Shown here piece after piece: positions 49,088 to 57,446 of a DNA stretch of 64,000 nt. The notes under the pieces were generated by a model. The model saw only the letters and a list, made by a program, of their open reading frames with translations. It was not told where the DNA came from and did not search any database. The first letter of the stretch is position 1; each line of letters opens with the position of its first letter. The translations under genes were made by a program, and so were the position numbers. The DNA is from Candidatus Bathyarchaeota archaeon. GTDB lineage: Archaea; Thermoproteota; Bathyarchaeia; Bathyarchaeales; SOJC01. Location: NCBI GenBank assembly GCA_020341775.1, contig CP070835.1:1558116-1622115 (forward strand), written 5' to 3'.

Positions 49088-50473
49088 ATGTTTGAACTCT
49101 TAGAAAGATGTTTAGAAACTCGGGCGACCACGAAGGCAGATTTAGTGCAGTTGCGGGGACAGACTCGAGCAATGAAAACTTGCACTGTAAAAAATGGTGT
49201 CGTCGAAGAGTGCTCCGACATCTCTCTCACTGGCCTTGGCGTCAGAACTTATGTAGACAACAAGTCTTGGGGTTTTAGTTCAACAAACATGCTTAGCTTT
49301 GAAAGCGCAAAGCAGGTCCTAGAGAATTCGATAAAACTCGCTAAGGCCTCGGCGCACTTGAAAACCCAAAAACTAAGACTCGAGTCGTCCAGGGAACACG
49401 TCGCAGATGTGTCAACTCCTGTCAAAAAGCCGATTGAAGATCTTTCCACAGAAGACATAGTAAAAATTCCCCTAGAGGCATATAGAGGTGCAAAAGAGGT
49501 GGGACAGCAAGTTGCAGATATAGAAGCAACATACATTAGCATGGAGGACGAAAAATACTTCTTAAGCTCTGAAGGAATCCGCATACGTCAAAACGCCACT
49601 CGAGTGCTGCTATTCATCACCGCCATAGCAAAAAGTAGCGGGCTACTTTGCCCTGCATCGGAAAATATTGGTCACACTGGGGGACTCGAACTCTTTGACA
49701 AAGCTTCACCATACTCCCTAGGAAAACAGGTCGCAGATGATGCAAAAAAACTTCTTAGTACAAAAGCACCACCTTCTGGAAAGTTTCGCGTCATAATCCA
49801 TCCGACCCTATGTGCAACATTGCTTCATGAGGCTATTGGGCATCCTCTCGAGGCCGATTTGGCGATGGCAGGCGGCGGTTTTGGCGATTGCATCGGCAAA
49901 GTCGTCTCTTCTAATCTCATTACCATTTACGATGATGGCCATGTTGAGGGTGGTTTAGGCTACTTTCCCTATGATGACGAAGGAGTCGAATGCAAACGTA
50001 CCACGCTTATTGAAAATGGATTGCTGAAGTCCTTCATGCACGATAGGGCAAGCGCAGCGCTCTCGAATGTCTCTGCGACAGGTAATGCCCATGCATGGGA
50101 TTACAGCGTTGAACCCCTAATCAGACAGACCAACATCGGTATTGCCGGAGGAGATTATTCCTCAGAAGAGTTGGTAGAAGATGTTAAAGAAGGGCTCTTT
50201 CTTGAAGGAACTTTCGGTGGCCAAGCTGATGTTAACGCGGATTTCACATTTGGCTTTCAAAAGGCTAAACGAATACAAGGAGGAAAAATAGTTGAAGAAC
50301 TTCGAGGAGCGAATGTGGCAGGCAACGCCATTGAAGTCTTCAAAACCATTGATGCAGTTGGTAAAGAAGTAGTTCTTCGTCCTGGTGCATGTGGGAAATT
50401 TCAGTTTGCGGTTCAAGGGCGTGTAGTTCCCGCGATTCGTTGTGAGATTCTAGTTGGAGGAATAGGAGACTAG
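49088..50473 (+). CDS. tldD: TldD-family metalloprotease
   Basis: Zinc protease subunit; the HExxxH motif is seen in TLLHEAIGHPLEADLAM. The family-typical TIYDDGHVEGGLGYFPYDDEG and the C-terminal FQFAVQGRVVPAIRCEILVGGIGD are present. The ATG at 49088 yields 461 residues, near the usual TldD length; a GTG at 49010 would add 26. The PmbA/TldE gene follows four bases later, as in bacteria and archaea where TldD/E form a heterodimer that degrades unfolded peptides. Not related to the catabolic genes to the left. Confidence 0.92.
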   Translation: MFELLERCLETRATTKADLVQLRGQTRAMKTCTVKNGVVEECSDISLTGLGVRTYVDNKSWGFSSTNMLSFESAKQVLENSIKLAKASAHLKTQKLRLESSREHVADVSTPVKKPIEDLSTEDIVKIPLEAYRGAKEVGQQVADIEATYISMEDEKYFLSSEGIRIRQNATRVLLFITAIAKSSGLLCPASENIGHTGGLELFDKASPYSLGKQVADDAKKLLSTKAPPSGKFRVIIHPTLCATLLHEAIGHPLEADLAMAGGGFGDCIGKVVSSNLITIYDDGHVEGGLGYFPYDDEGVECKRTTLIENGLLKSFMHDRASAALSNVSATGNAHAWDYSVEPLIRQTNIGIAGGDYSSEELVEDVKEGLFLEGTFGGQADVNADFTFGFQKAKRIQGGKIVEELRGANVAGNAIEVFKTIDAVGKEVVLRPGACGKFQFAVQGRVVPAIRCEILVGGIGD

Positions 50474-50477
50474 AAGG

Positions 50478-51875
50478 TTGAGGTCAAAAAAAGACTGGGC
50501 CCTTCTCAGTAACGCAGCTCGCAAAGCAATAAAAATCCTCGAAAAGAGGAACACAACACACGCAGAAGCTTTCTACACCAACACCCAAACAACCGAAGTC
50601 ACCATCAGAAATTCTGAGATCTTAGCCCAAAACAAGGTAGATGACTCTGGCGTAGGATTTCGAGTTACCATCGCTGACAATAAGACTGGATTTGCCTGCA
50701 CAAACACTCCCACCGAAAAAGCCATCTCAAAAGCTGCAGAGAAGGCGTTGGCCATAGCAAGAGTGGGCTCAGGCTCCCCCAACTTTGCGCTGCCAAAAGC
50801 AAGCCGTCCAAGGGCCGTGAAAGGATTGTTTGACCCTAGACTGGCTGACATGGCTGTCGACGAAGCGATTGATATTGCAGAACGAACGATAAGGGCAGCC
50901 GAAGAATTCGATAAACGAGTTATAGCCAAAGATGGACGTGTACTTCTCCAGTCTGGTTGGCGGGGCATCACAAACACGTTGGATGTCGATTTAGAAACGC
51001 AGGAAACCAAAGCCCTAATGTATCTTGGAGGAGCGGGCAAACAAAACAGTGAAGTGACAAGCAGTTGCTACGAGTTCATATTCACTCGAAAAGCAGACTT
51101 GGATCCAGAAAATGTTGGAGAAAGCGTTGGCAAAAAGGTAGTTACAATGTTCAAACCGCAGCCTCTCAAAGGCTTTCAAGGAGCAGTGATATTTGCTCCT
51201 GAAGCAGTTTCATATCAGCTCGTCGATGTGCTAATTGACGCTTTAAAGGGAGAAACAGTGATGGCTGGACGATCAGCCTGGACTGAAAAACTTGGACAGA
51301 TAGTGGCATCGGAGAACCTGACAATAATAGACAACGCAACGCTCGAAAATGGGTTTTCATCCAGAAGTTTTGACGATGAAGGCTACAGCTCTCAGACAAC
51401 TGTTCTAATTGAAAAAGGCAGATTGGAAAGTTTCCTCCACAACGCTACCTCCGCAGACACATTGGAAACCGAAAACACTGGAAACGCTTCTCGCTATGCC
51501 GGCGGATTTAACATGGTTCGCAGCATCATTGGCAGTGGCTACCGTACAAAACCTGAAATCTACCCCTCAAACTTAATAATTAAACCAGGAAACAAGAAAA
51601 AGGAGGAACTAATCTCAGAAATGGAGAAAGGCGTGCTGGTTGAATCGATGGCTGGCTTTCCCCAACCAGGCTCTGGGCTAATCAGCGCACAACTCTCCAA
51701 CGCATTCTTCATCCACAACGGAGAGATTCAATTTCCAATCCAAGGTGGAATGGTCTCCGGCATTGCTTATGATTGGCTACAGCAAATTTCACAGGTAAGT
51801 GAAGACACGAAGCAATTTCAAAACTCGGTTATGCCAACAATACGCATCGAAGACGTGAATTTCGTGGGTGCTTGA
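50478..51875 (+). CDS. pmbA: PmbA/TldE-family subunit
   Basis: 465-residue partner of TldD. It lacks the HExxxH zinc motif, as TldE subunits do, but has the family segments VEVTIRNSEILAQNKVDDSGVGFRV-like near residue 35, IDNATLENGFSSRSFDDEG, and the C-terminal FPIQGGMVSGIAYDWL. TTG start four bases after tldD. Confidence 0.9.
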   Translation: MRSKKDWALLSNAARKAIKILEKRNTTHAEAFYTNTQTTEVTIRNSEILAQNKVDDSGVGFRVTIADNKTGFACTNTPTEKAISKAAEKALAIARVGSGSPNFALPKASRPRAVKGLFDPRLADMAVDEAIDIAERTIRAAEEFDKRVIAKDGRVLLQSGWRGITNTLDVDLETQETKALMYLGGAGKQNSEVTSSCYEFIFTRKADLDPENVGESVGKKVVTMFKPQPLKGFQGAVIFAPEAVSYQLVDVLIDALKGETVMAGRSAWTEKLGQIVASENLTIIDNATLENGFSSRSFDDEGYSSQTTVLIEKGRLESFLHNATSADTLETENTGNASRYAGGFNMVRSIIGSGYRTKPEIYPSNLIIKPGNKKKEELISEMEKGVLVESMAGFPQPGSGLISAQLSNAFFIHNGEIQFPIQGGMVSGIAYDWLQQISQVSEDTKQFQNSVMPTIRIEDVNFVGA

Positions 51876-52010
51876 CTCGGAAGAACTTTCAATTTTACTA
51901 CATTGCTGTGTTGAGTACCAGATACAGGAAGACGTGATTAGTAATTCGTCAACATACTCGAGCGAACAGATGCTTTATTAGCCTTAGAATAAAGTAAGTA
52001 CAGAACAACC

Positions 52011-52733
52011 ATGCTTACTCTTGTTTGGATTCTGGGGTCCACAGCTCTTGTTAGCGTCATTTCACTCGTCGGAGCCATCCTCATAGCAGTGAAGGAAACC
52101 GCTCTGAAAAAGGTACTTCTAGTGTTTGTCAGCTTTGCTTCCGGCTCCCTCTTAGGAGGAGCCTTTTTCCATTTAATTCCCGAGGCCTTCTCGACACTTG
52201 ACGATGGAATATTCATTGCTGTGGTTTTTGGCCTCTTGGTTTTCTTCCTTTTCGAGAAAAGCATATGGCGCCACTGCCACGAACGAGAATGCAAAGTTCA
52301 TCCTTTCGCTTATTTGAACCTTGCAGGCGATGGAATGCACAACTTCATTGATGGAATAGCAATAGCAGCAAGTTTTCTGACATCCGAATCGTTGGGGATA
52401 ATCACCACCCTAGCAGTTCTAATGCACGAAATACCCCAAGAACTTGGTGACTTTGGCGTGCTCCTTTATGGAGGATTCAGCAAGAGAAAAGCCATCTCCT
52501 TAAATTTTCTCAGCGCAATACTAGCAATAACGGGAGCCTTAATGACCTACTTTTTCATTGGATTCCTCCCACCCAGCAAATACATACTTGCATTCACAGG
52601 CGGCGGCTTCATTTATATCGCCACCACAGACCTGATCCCTGAACTTCATAAAGAAACAGGCACAAAAATATCAATTGTCGAAGTTGCATTCTTACTCTTA
52701 GGAATTATGATAATGATACTTCTCAGAGGCTGA
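52011..52733 (+). CDS. ZIP-family divalent metal transporter
   Basis: 240-residue membrane protein with about seven to eight hydrophobic segments. The metal-binding pair of ZIP transporters is present: GDGMHNFIDGIAIAASF in TM4 and MHEIPQELGDF in TM5. A small histidine/cysteine-rich loop (WRHCHERECKVH) lies between TM3 and TM4. It imports Zn2+, Fe2+ or related ions; the direction and metal are inferred from the family. Confidence 0.9.
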   Translation: MLTLVWILGSTALVSVISLVGAILIAVKETALKKVLLVFVSFASGSLLGGAFFHLIPEAFSTLDDGIFIAVVFGLLVFFLFEKSIWRHCHERECKVHPFAYLNLAGDGMHNFIDGIAIAASFLTSESLGIITTLAVLMHEIPQELGDFGVLLYGGFSKRKAISLNFLSAILAITGALMTYFFIGFLPPSKYILAFTGGGFIYIATTDLIPELHKETGTKISIVEVAFLLLGIMIMILLRG

Positions 52734-52854
52734 AGTGAACAACTGAAAAAGGAGGCAAAAAACGCGTCTATTGCAGCAATTCCCATAGGAAAGCGAACGT
52801 GCAGAGCCGAGGGATCAAACCGTTCGCATTGAGTGAAATGGTCATTGATCTTTT

Positions 52855-53196
52855 CTATGCGTTTTGAAGCAGCTCAAGCAAGGCCATAGCCAATTTTTTG
52901 CCTTTCTCTGTAATTTTGTACTGCTTCTTAAGAGGGTCTATGGGAATGGCGTCTGCGAGGCCCAAACGAGTGATTTCAATCATACGAGCCCGGTATGTGC
53001 CGTCGCTGAGGGTGAGTTCATGTTCATTCATGTAAGATTTCGCTTTCTTCCATTTCCCTTTATCCAAGGCCAAAAGGAAGAGACAATCTATAGCGTGGTC
53101 TTTTTCCAACATTGCTTTGATTGCTGCAACTTCAGCCGTTGTAAGGATGTTAGTTATCTGCTTTTCCAGTTGCTTCTCCGATTCTTTTTCTCCCAT
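52855..53196 (-). CDS. Winged-helix transcriptional regulator-like protein
   Basis: 113 residues. An N-terminal charged helix leads into a helical region (TAEVAAIKAMLEKDHAID ... KAKSYMNEH) and a C-terminal wing KKQYKITEKGKKLAMALLELL typical of archaeal winged-helix proteins. Stop and start are well defined. A palindrome lies ~65-83 bases upstream of its start and could be an autoregulatory operator. Target genes unknown. Confidence 0.68.
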   Translation of the reverse strand: MGEKESEKQLEKQITNILTTAEVAAIKAMLEKDHAIDCLFLLALDKGKWKKAKSYMNEHELTLSDGTYRARMIEITRLGLADAIPIDPLKKQYKITEKGKKLAMALLELLQNA

Positions 53197-53614
53197 CGAA
53201 TTTCGCCTGCTAGGATGATTTGTTATTGATTAGGTTTTGGCGCTTAAAAGATTTAACCTATATTACGATATATGTAATAATACTAGGGAAATATAAGTTA
53301 TTTTAGTGTTTATTTGAGATTTCGGATTGTTTGCAGTGTCCTAGTGATCACCTGATGCTCACCATCACGATTCTTCTCGCGCGCGCGAATGTCCACACGG
53401 TAAGATGGAATGATGCCTGACAACCATGAAAGAACATACAGCAGTCGTGTGTACACAAGATTCAGTAATCGGTCTCATCTCTTCTCTGCGAAGCACACAT
53501 GTTAGGCTGCTCATCAGCTTCTTTCTAGCATCTCCAGCGTGTTGTTGCAAGCTGTTGTTTTAAAGATTTTATATCATAAGCACACCAAATCCAAGCTGCG
53601 AATCAGGTGAATTC
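53197..53614. other. 418-base intergenic region between the winged-helix and MFS genes
   Basis: No convincing gene. It contains the palindrome at 53261-53279, AT-rich promoter-like sequence near 53250-53310, a CG-alternating stretch (CGCGCGCG near 53380), and toward the right the MFS promoter: TTTTATATCATAAG near 53566-53580 and a GGTGA Shine-Dalgarno site six bases before the ATG at 53615. Confidence 0.6.
53261..53279. promoter_or_regulatory. Palindrome upstream of the winged-helix gene
   Basis: TATTAC-GATATAT-GTAATA is a perfect inverted repeat with six-base arms, 65-83 bases upstream of the winged-helix start on the minus strand. Spacing and symmetry fit a dimeric regulator; autoregulation is inferred. 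Confidence 0.4.
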
Positions 53615-54781
53615 ATGGAGAAAACAGCATTTCAACTCAAGTTACTCTTTCTCTGCATTTCCCATACTTTGCTTCATGTTTACACAAACCTTCCGCTAGC
53701 TCTGTTGCCCATTTTGATTGGCGAATATGAATTGTCTATTATTCAAGCAAGTATAATTGTGTCGATTCCTCGAGCTGTCTCACTAGTTTTTTCAGTGCCA
53801 AGCGGGCTATTTGCTGACCGTTTAGGGCACACAAAGCTAATTTCATTCAGCCTATTTTTGAATGTGTTAGCTGTTTTCCTGCTCTTCTTTATTCAGGACA
53901 TAGAGATCGTGGTCCTAAGCTTTTCCTTAATTGCATTGGCATCAACATTTTATCATCCATCAGCGTTGAGTGCAACGAGCAATATTTCCCCCTCAGATTT
54001 CCTGAGTAGGGCTTTGGGTTTCCACGGAGCGAGCGGCACTTTTGGAATCTCTCTCGGACCTATCACGTTGGGCTTGGTTCTAAATTGGCTTGGATGGAGG
54101 TTTATCTATCTCATCTGGGCTGGACCAATATTTCTCATAGCAGTGACTGCATTGTTCGTGAATGTAGATGAAGATCGAGAGGAAGATTCTGAAGAGAGGA
54201 AAAAGAAGCGTCTAACGACGCCACTTAGGGATGTCATGTCGACCACCTTCTTGTCTTTGATTTCACTTATGCTCTTTGCTAGCGCTGCGAGCGGAACAAT
54301 TTCAACATATCTAACAACTTACCTCACTGAGAGCAAAGGATTAGACGCTGGTTTAGCAAGCATCGTTTTCGGTTTGAGTCCATTAATCGGTCTGACAAGT
54401 GTTATCGTTGGAGGTTACGTGGGGGACAAAATAGGATGGAGAAAATCCCTTACACTGATTGTCTCGACGGTGACCATTGCCTTGTTTCTAATGTTTATCT
54501 CAACTTCAACGGCACAGACAGTGTCATTCTATCTTGTCTATGGCTTCTTCAACATCATGACTATGCCCATCACAACTTCGTTGGTCGCGAAAATCGTGCC
54601 CGAGAAGTCTAGGGGAACTGCTTACAGCTTACAGTTCATTCCTGAAAGTATCATAGGGATGGTGATGCCTATCGTCCTAGGTGTATTAATCAACCTCTTT
54701 GAGATCTGGATAATCTTTCCCACAGCCACGATCTTCTTTGTGATCGTTCTTTTTGTCACTCAGATTATAAGAATCGACTGA
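53615..54781 (+). CDS. Major facilitator superfamily transporter
   Basis: 388 residues with about twelve membrane helices. The MFS loop motif between TM2 and TM3 reads GLFADRLGHTKL, and a second copy, GYVGDKIGWRKSL, lies between TM8 and TM9. Between them is a charged cytoplasmic loop (EDREEDSEERKKKR). Good GGTGA site upstream. The substrate is unknown; the family includes drug and small-anion transporters. Confidence 0.88.
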   Translation: MEKTAFQLKLLFLCISHTLLHVYTNLPLALLPILIGEYELSIIQASIIVSIPRAVSLVFSVPSGLFADRLGHTKLISFSLFLNVLAVFLLFFIQDIEIVVLSFSLIALASTFYHPSALSATSNISPSDFLSRALGFHGASGTFGISLGPITLGLVLNWLGWRFIYLIWAGPIFLIAVTALFVNVDEDREEDSEERKKKRLTTPLRDVMSTTFLSLISLMLFASAASGTISTYLTTYLTESKGLDAGLASIVFGLSPLIGLTSVIVGGYVGDKIGWRKSLTLIVSTVTIALFLMFISTSTAQTVSFYLVYGFFNIMTMPITTSLVAKIVPEKSRGTAYSLQFIPESIIGMVMPIVLGVLINLFEIWIIFPTATIFFVIVLFVTQIIRID

Positions 54782-54819
54782 AAGCCCACAAAAGCGCGGG
54801 CACACGACGGATAATAAAC

Positions 54820-54828
54820 TTTATATTA
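54820..54828 (+). promoter_or_regulatory. TATA box of the OB-fold gene
   Basis: TTTATATTA lies 29-37 bases upstream of the TTG at 54857, placing transcription start only a few bases before that codon. This supports the TTG start and a near-leaderless transcript. Confidence 0.5.
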
Positions 54829-54856
54829 AACGTAATCTCCCTTCAAAACCACAAGC

Positions 54857-55243
54857 TTGCCAGAACAACAGAATGTAAATGAGTGGCGTCGGGCTGCCTT
54901 TTACATGGTTCGTCTTGGCGAGATTGTGAACAAATGGAATGGGAGACGCAAATTGCAAATAAAGGATTTAAAGAATGGAATGAAACGCGTAAACGTGGAA
55001 GCTAAGGTACTGGAGAAAGAAGGTGCTCGTGAAGTCATGTCTCGTTACAAGGACGAAACATACCGCGTGGCAAACGCCACGATCAGCGATGGCTCTGGAC
55101 AAATAAAGCTAACCTTATGGAATGACCAAATAGAGCAAGTCAGCGAAAACAATACCGTTAAAATCGAAAATGGCTATGTAACCTCTTTCCGCGGAGAAAT
55201 TCAACTCAACGTGGGCCGGTACGGAAAGCTGACTGTAACGTAA
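54857..55243 (+). CDS. RPA-like single OB-fold nucleic acid-binding protein
   Basis: 128 residues; an OB fold with the pattern IKDLKNGMKRVNVEAKVLEKE, VANATISDGSGQIKLTLWNDQ and IENGYVTSFRGEIQLNVGRYGKL, as in single-OB replication protein A-related proteins of archaea. It would bind single-stranded DNA or RNA. The start is TTG at 54857 (promoter position supports it) or the ATG at 54905. Confidence 0.83.
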   Translation: MPEQQNVNEWRRAAFYMVRLGEIVNKWNGRRKLQIKDLKNGMKRVNVEAKVLEKEGAREVMSRYKDETYRVANATISDGSGQIKLTLWNDQIEQVSENNTVKIENGYVTSFRGEIQLNVGRYGKLTVT

Positions 55244-55291
55244 ATGGGCTAAATACGTAATTGCTTTTGTGAGTTATTAAGAGGTGATAGA

Positions 55292-55573
55292 ATGCAATAT
55301 GAAAGACGCGGAAAGAGAGATTTTAGTCCTAGGCGTTTTCCACCAAAGCCTGTTGAAATTGGGAAAGAATACGATGTTGAAATTGAAGAACTTAGTCGCC
55401 GAGGCGAAGGCATCGCGCGAATCAAAGGACTCGTGTGTTTTGTACCCGATTCGAAGCCTGGCGACCATGTGAAAATTCGCATCACTAGGATCAGCAGAAG
55501 ATTTGCGGAAGCTGAGGTTGTCGGAGAGGCCAAAGAAACCAAAGTAGCAGAGCCAGAAGAAGAAAGCGAATGA
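55292..55573 (+). CDS. Small TRAM-domain protein
   Basis: 93 residues. The TRAM beta-barrel spans about 20-75: VEIGKEYDVEIEELSRRGEGIARIKG, FVPDSKPGDHVKIRITRI, FAEAEVV. Basic Arg/Phe-rich N-terminus and acidic C-terminus (EPEEESE). Such small archaeal TRAM proteins bind RNA and have been linked to RNA chaperone functions. It follows the OB-fold gene by 48 bases with AGAGGTGATAG upstream as Shine-Dalgarno site. Confidence 0.88.
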   Translation: MQYERRGKRDFSPRRFPPKPVEIGKEYDVEIEELSRRGEGIARIKGLVCFVPDSKPGDHVKIRITRISRRFAEAEVVGEAKETKVAEPEEESE

Positions 55574-55774
55574 AAAGGCATAGATAGCCGTTTCTCTAGC
55601 GCTACACCATTTATCTTCTCATCAAGAAGAGAAATGACTAGCAAGAAATGACATTTGCAAAAATTTCGCACGTCTAGTTCTAAGAAAACCTTTTCCAATA
55701 TGAAATGACATTAAGACTGCAGAAGGTGAAGTGAAACGAAGCGGAAAGACCTTTTTCAAGACGCAGTAGTTCAC

Positions 55775-56725
55775 ATGAACCTTGAATCAAAGATGACAAT
55801 TGATCAATTGATACGCGAGTTTGGAAGGTCAGGGTGCTTTGGAGCAGGACGACTGGCTACTGCGTGCGATATTTACGAACGTATGATTCGAGACAAAGAA
55901 TGCACCATTTTTATTGCCATTGCAGGCGCTGTTGTTCCAGCTGGCCTTCGGTCGATTATTGCAGATCTGATTCGCAGAAGGTTTGTAAATGCCGTGGTAA
56001 CAACAGGCGCGAACATAATTCATGATTTGCTTGAAGCCATGGGTGGTCACCACTACAAGGGTCATTGGAACATTGATGATTCATACCTCTACAAAAGTCA
56101 CATCTTCCGCATCTATGACATTTTTGTACCTGAAGAAGACTTCATGAAGGAAGACTTTGAGGTTGCAAAGATGTTCGATGAAATCGCAGAGGAAAGTAAG
56201 GGTCACATTTTTTCCTCAAACGAGTTAATGGCAGAGATTGGGAAACGTCTCAAAGACTCAGATTCAATTCTGCGAGCGTCGCACGAAGCCAAAGTGCCTG
56301 TTTTCGTTCCAGCAATACGTGACTCCGAATTCGGCTACATCCACTGGCTTCACGCTTCTCGCAACCCGCCAAAAGGTGTCCTCCAAGTCGATGCGTTTAA
56401 GGAAATGTCAGACATCATAAACTTAGCTGCTAATTCACCTCGAATGGGCATGATTGTGTTGGGAGGTGGAGTGCCCCGAAACACCGTGCAACACACAGCC
56501 GCCATCGCTAGCAAAGGGATCGATTATGCAATTCTAATTACAATGGATCGCCCAGAGACCGGCGGGCTTTCAGGTTCGACCTTGAGAGAAGCGACGAGCT
56601 GGGGAAAAATCAAAGCGCAGGCTGACAAAGTTACTATCATAGGTGACGTCTTGATAGCCTTTCCACTGATTGTGGCGTCGGTTCTCGAACGCTTGGGAGA
56701 CGAATTCGGAAGGGAGAAAAGGTGA
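55775..56725 (+). CDS. Deoxyhypusine synthase-family protein with Arg in place of the catalytic Lys
   Basis: 316 residues of the DHS fold: TTGANIIHDLLEAMG, HWNIDDSYLYKSHIFRIYD, GMIVLGGGVPRNTVQ and GGLSGSTLREATSWGKI. DHS transfers the aminobutyl group of spermidine to a lysine of aIF5A through an imine on an active-site lysine (Lys329 in human, in GGGMVKHH). Here the aligned residue is Arg235 (codon CGA). So either the enzyme works differently, it is a DHS-like enzyme of other function, or it has lost activity. The next gene overlaps by four bases. Confidence 0.85.
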   Translation: MNLESKMTIDQLIREFGRSGCFGAGRLATACDIYERMIRDKECTIFIAIAGAVVPAGLRSIIADLIRRRFVNAVVTTGANIIHDLLEAMGGHHYKGHWNIDDSYLYKSHIFRIYDIFVPEEDFMKEDFEVAKMFDEIAEESKGHIFSSNELMAEIGKRLKDSDSILRASHEAKVPVFVPAIRDSEFGYIHWLHASRNPPKGVLQVDAFKEMSDIINLAANSPRMGMIVLGGGVPRNTVQHTAAIASKGIDYAILITMDRPETGGLSGSTLREATSWGKIKAQADKVTIIGDVLIAFPLIVASVLERLGDEFGREKR

Positions 56726-56937
56726 CCAATAGGAAGCAAACAAAACATAAATACTGTGGCAGCTGCAAGTATCACTCTGCGTATAACTATCCAGATCAGG
56801 TTTTCTGCGTGTTTCATTTCTTAAACCGTAAAAATCCAATTCGCACCACATTAGATGCCTGCAGAAACTGGAGACTTGACGACCAAGGATGCTTCTGCGT
56901 CCAAAGAGCGTTGAAAAAGGATGAAAGCAGGCATTAG
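56722..56937 (+). CDS. Small cysteine-rich protein overlapping the DHS-like gene
   Basis: 71 residues from a GTG that overlaps the DHS-family stop (GTGA). Cysteines are arranged CGSC (12-15), then single Cys residues in FCVF and DACRNW and a final CFC. The CxxC-(14)-C-(17)-C pattern with ACRNW is of the type found in small archaeal metal-binding proteins. No function recognised. Coupling to the DHS-family gene is suggested by the overlap; the ordered cysteines support a real gene. Confidence 0.6.
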   Translation: MTNRKQTKHKYCGSCKYHSAYNYPDQVFCVFHFLNRKNPIRTTLDACRNWRLDDQGCFCVQRALKKDESRH

Positions 56938-56995
56938 CCAATGGTCGGTGTCGACCACAACGGGAATCCAATCGAAAAACGAATGCTAAGCGATG

Positions 56996-57313
56996 CTACT
57001 CTTTCTTTTTGCGTCTCTTGCGTGTAGTCTTTCTGCGGGTTCGCGTCTGCTTTTTTGACGATGGCTTTTCTGGCTCCTCTTCTGGCTCAGGTTGCGATGC
57101 GGCTAGCGATGATTTTACAGGAGATTGCGTTGTGGACGATGAGGGCGGTGCTGCTGGTTTTGGCTTTACTATATATCCTAGTCCTAGAAAGATTATTCCT
57201 AGCACAGCCAAGGCATAAAGATACAGCGGAGTTTGGGCCAAGGTGACGTATGCATACAGAGCTCCAATAAAGCATATGATTGCTATTAGATATAATGGAT
57301 AATCTGTTCTCAT
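56996..57313 (-). CDS. Small membrane protein with basic cytoplasmic tail
   Basis: 105 residues from the ATG at 57313, which is preceded by GAGAGGT at good spacing. Two hydrophobic segments (LYLIAIICFIGALYAYVTL and LYLYALAVLGIIFLGLGYIV) are followed by a Pro/Ser/Glu-rich linker and a Lys/Arg-rich end (RTRRKTTRKRRKKKE). An upstream in-frame ATG at 57475 would overlap the FEN-1 gene. The basic tail could touch nucleic acid or ribosomes; function unknown. Confidence 0.72.
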   Translation of the reverse strand: MRTDYPLYLIAIICFIGALYAYVTLAQTPLYLYALAVLGIIFLGLGYIVKPKPAAPPSSSTTQSPVKSSLAASQPEPEEEPEKPSSKKQTRTRRKTTRKRRKKKE

Positions 57314-57446
57314 TTTTATATACCTCTCATTAGCCCATACGTTTCCGTGGAAATAGTTAATATAACTTTCTGACGCTTTTTTGTCTTTTCTACACAGAAG
57401 GGAGGAAATCATATAAAATCTAAACACTCTAATATGAACACTCAGG

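Noticed and set aside
53365-53550. 61-codon minus-strand frame in the 418-base gap
   Set aside because: No Shine-Dalgarno site, no family features, and irregular composition; more likely non-coding.
55631-55709. Three copies of GAAATGAC upstream of the DHS-like gene
   Set aside because: Irregular spacing (14 and 57 bases), no symmetry, and too short to separate from chance.
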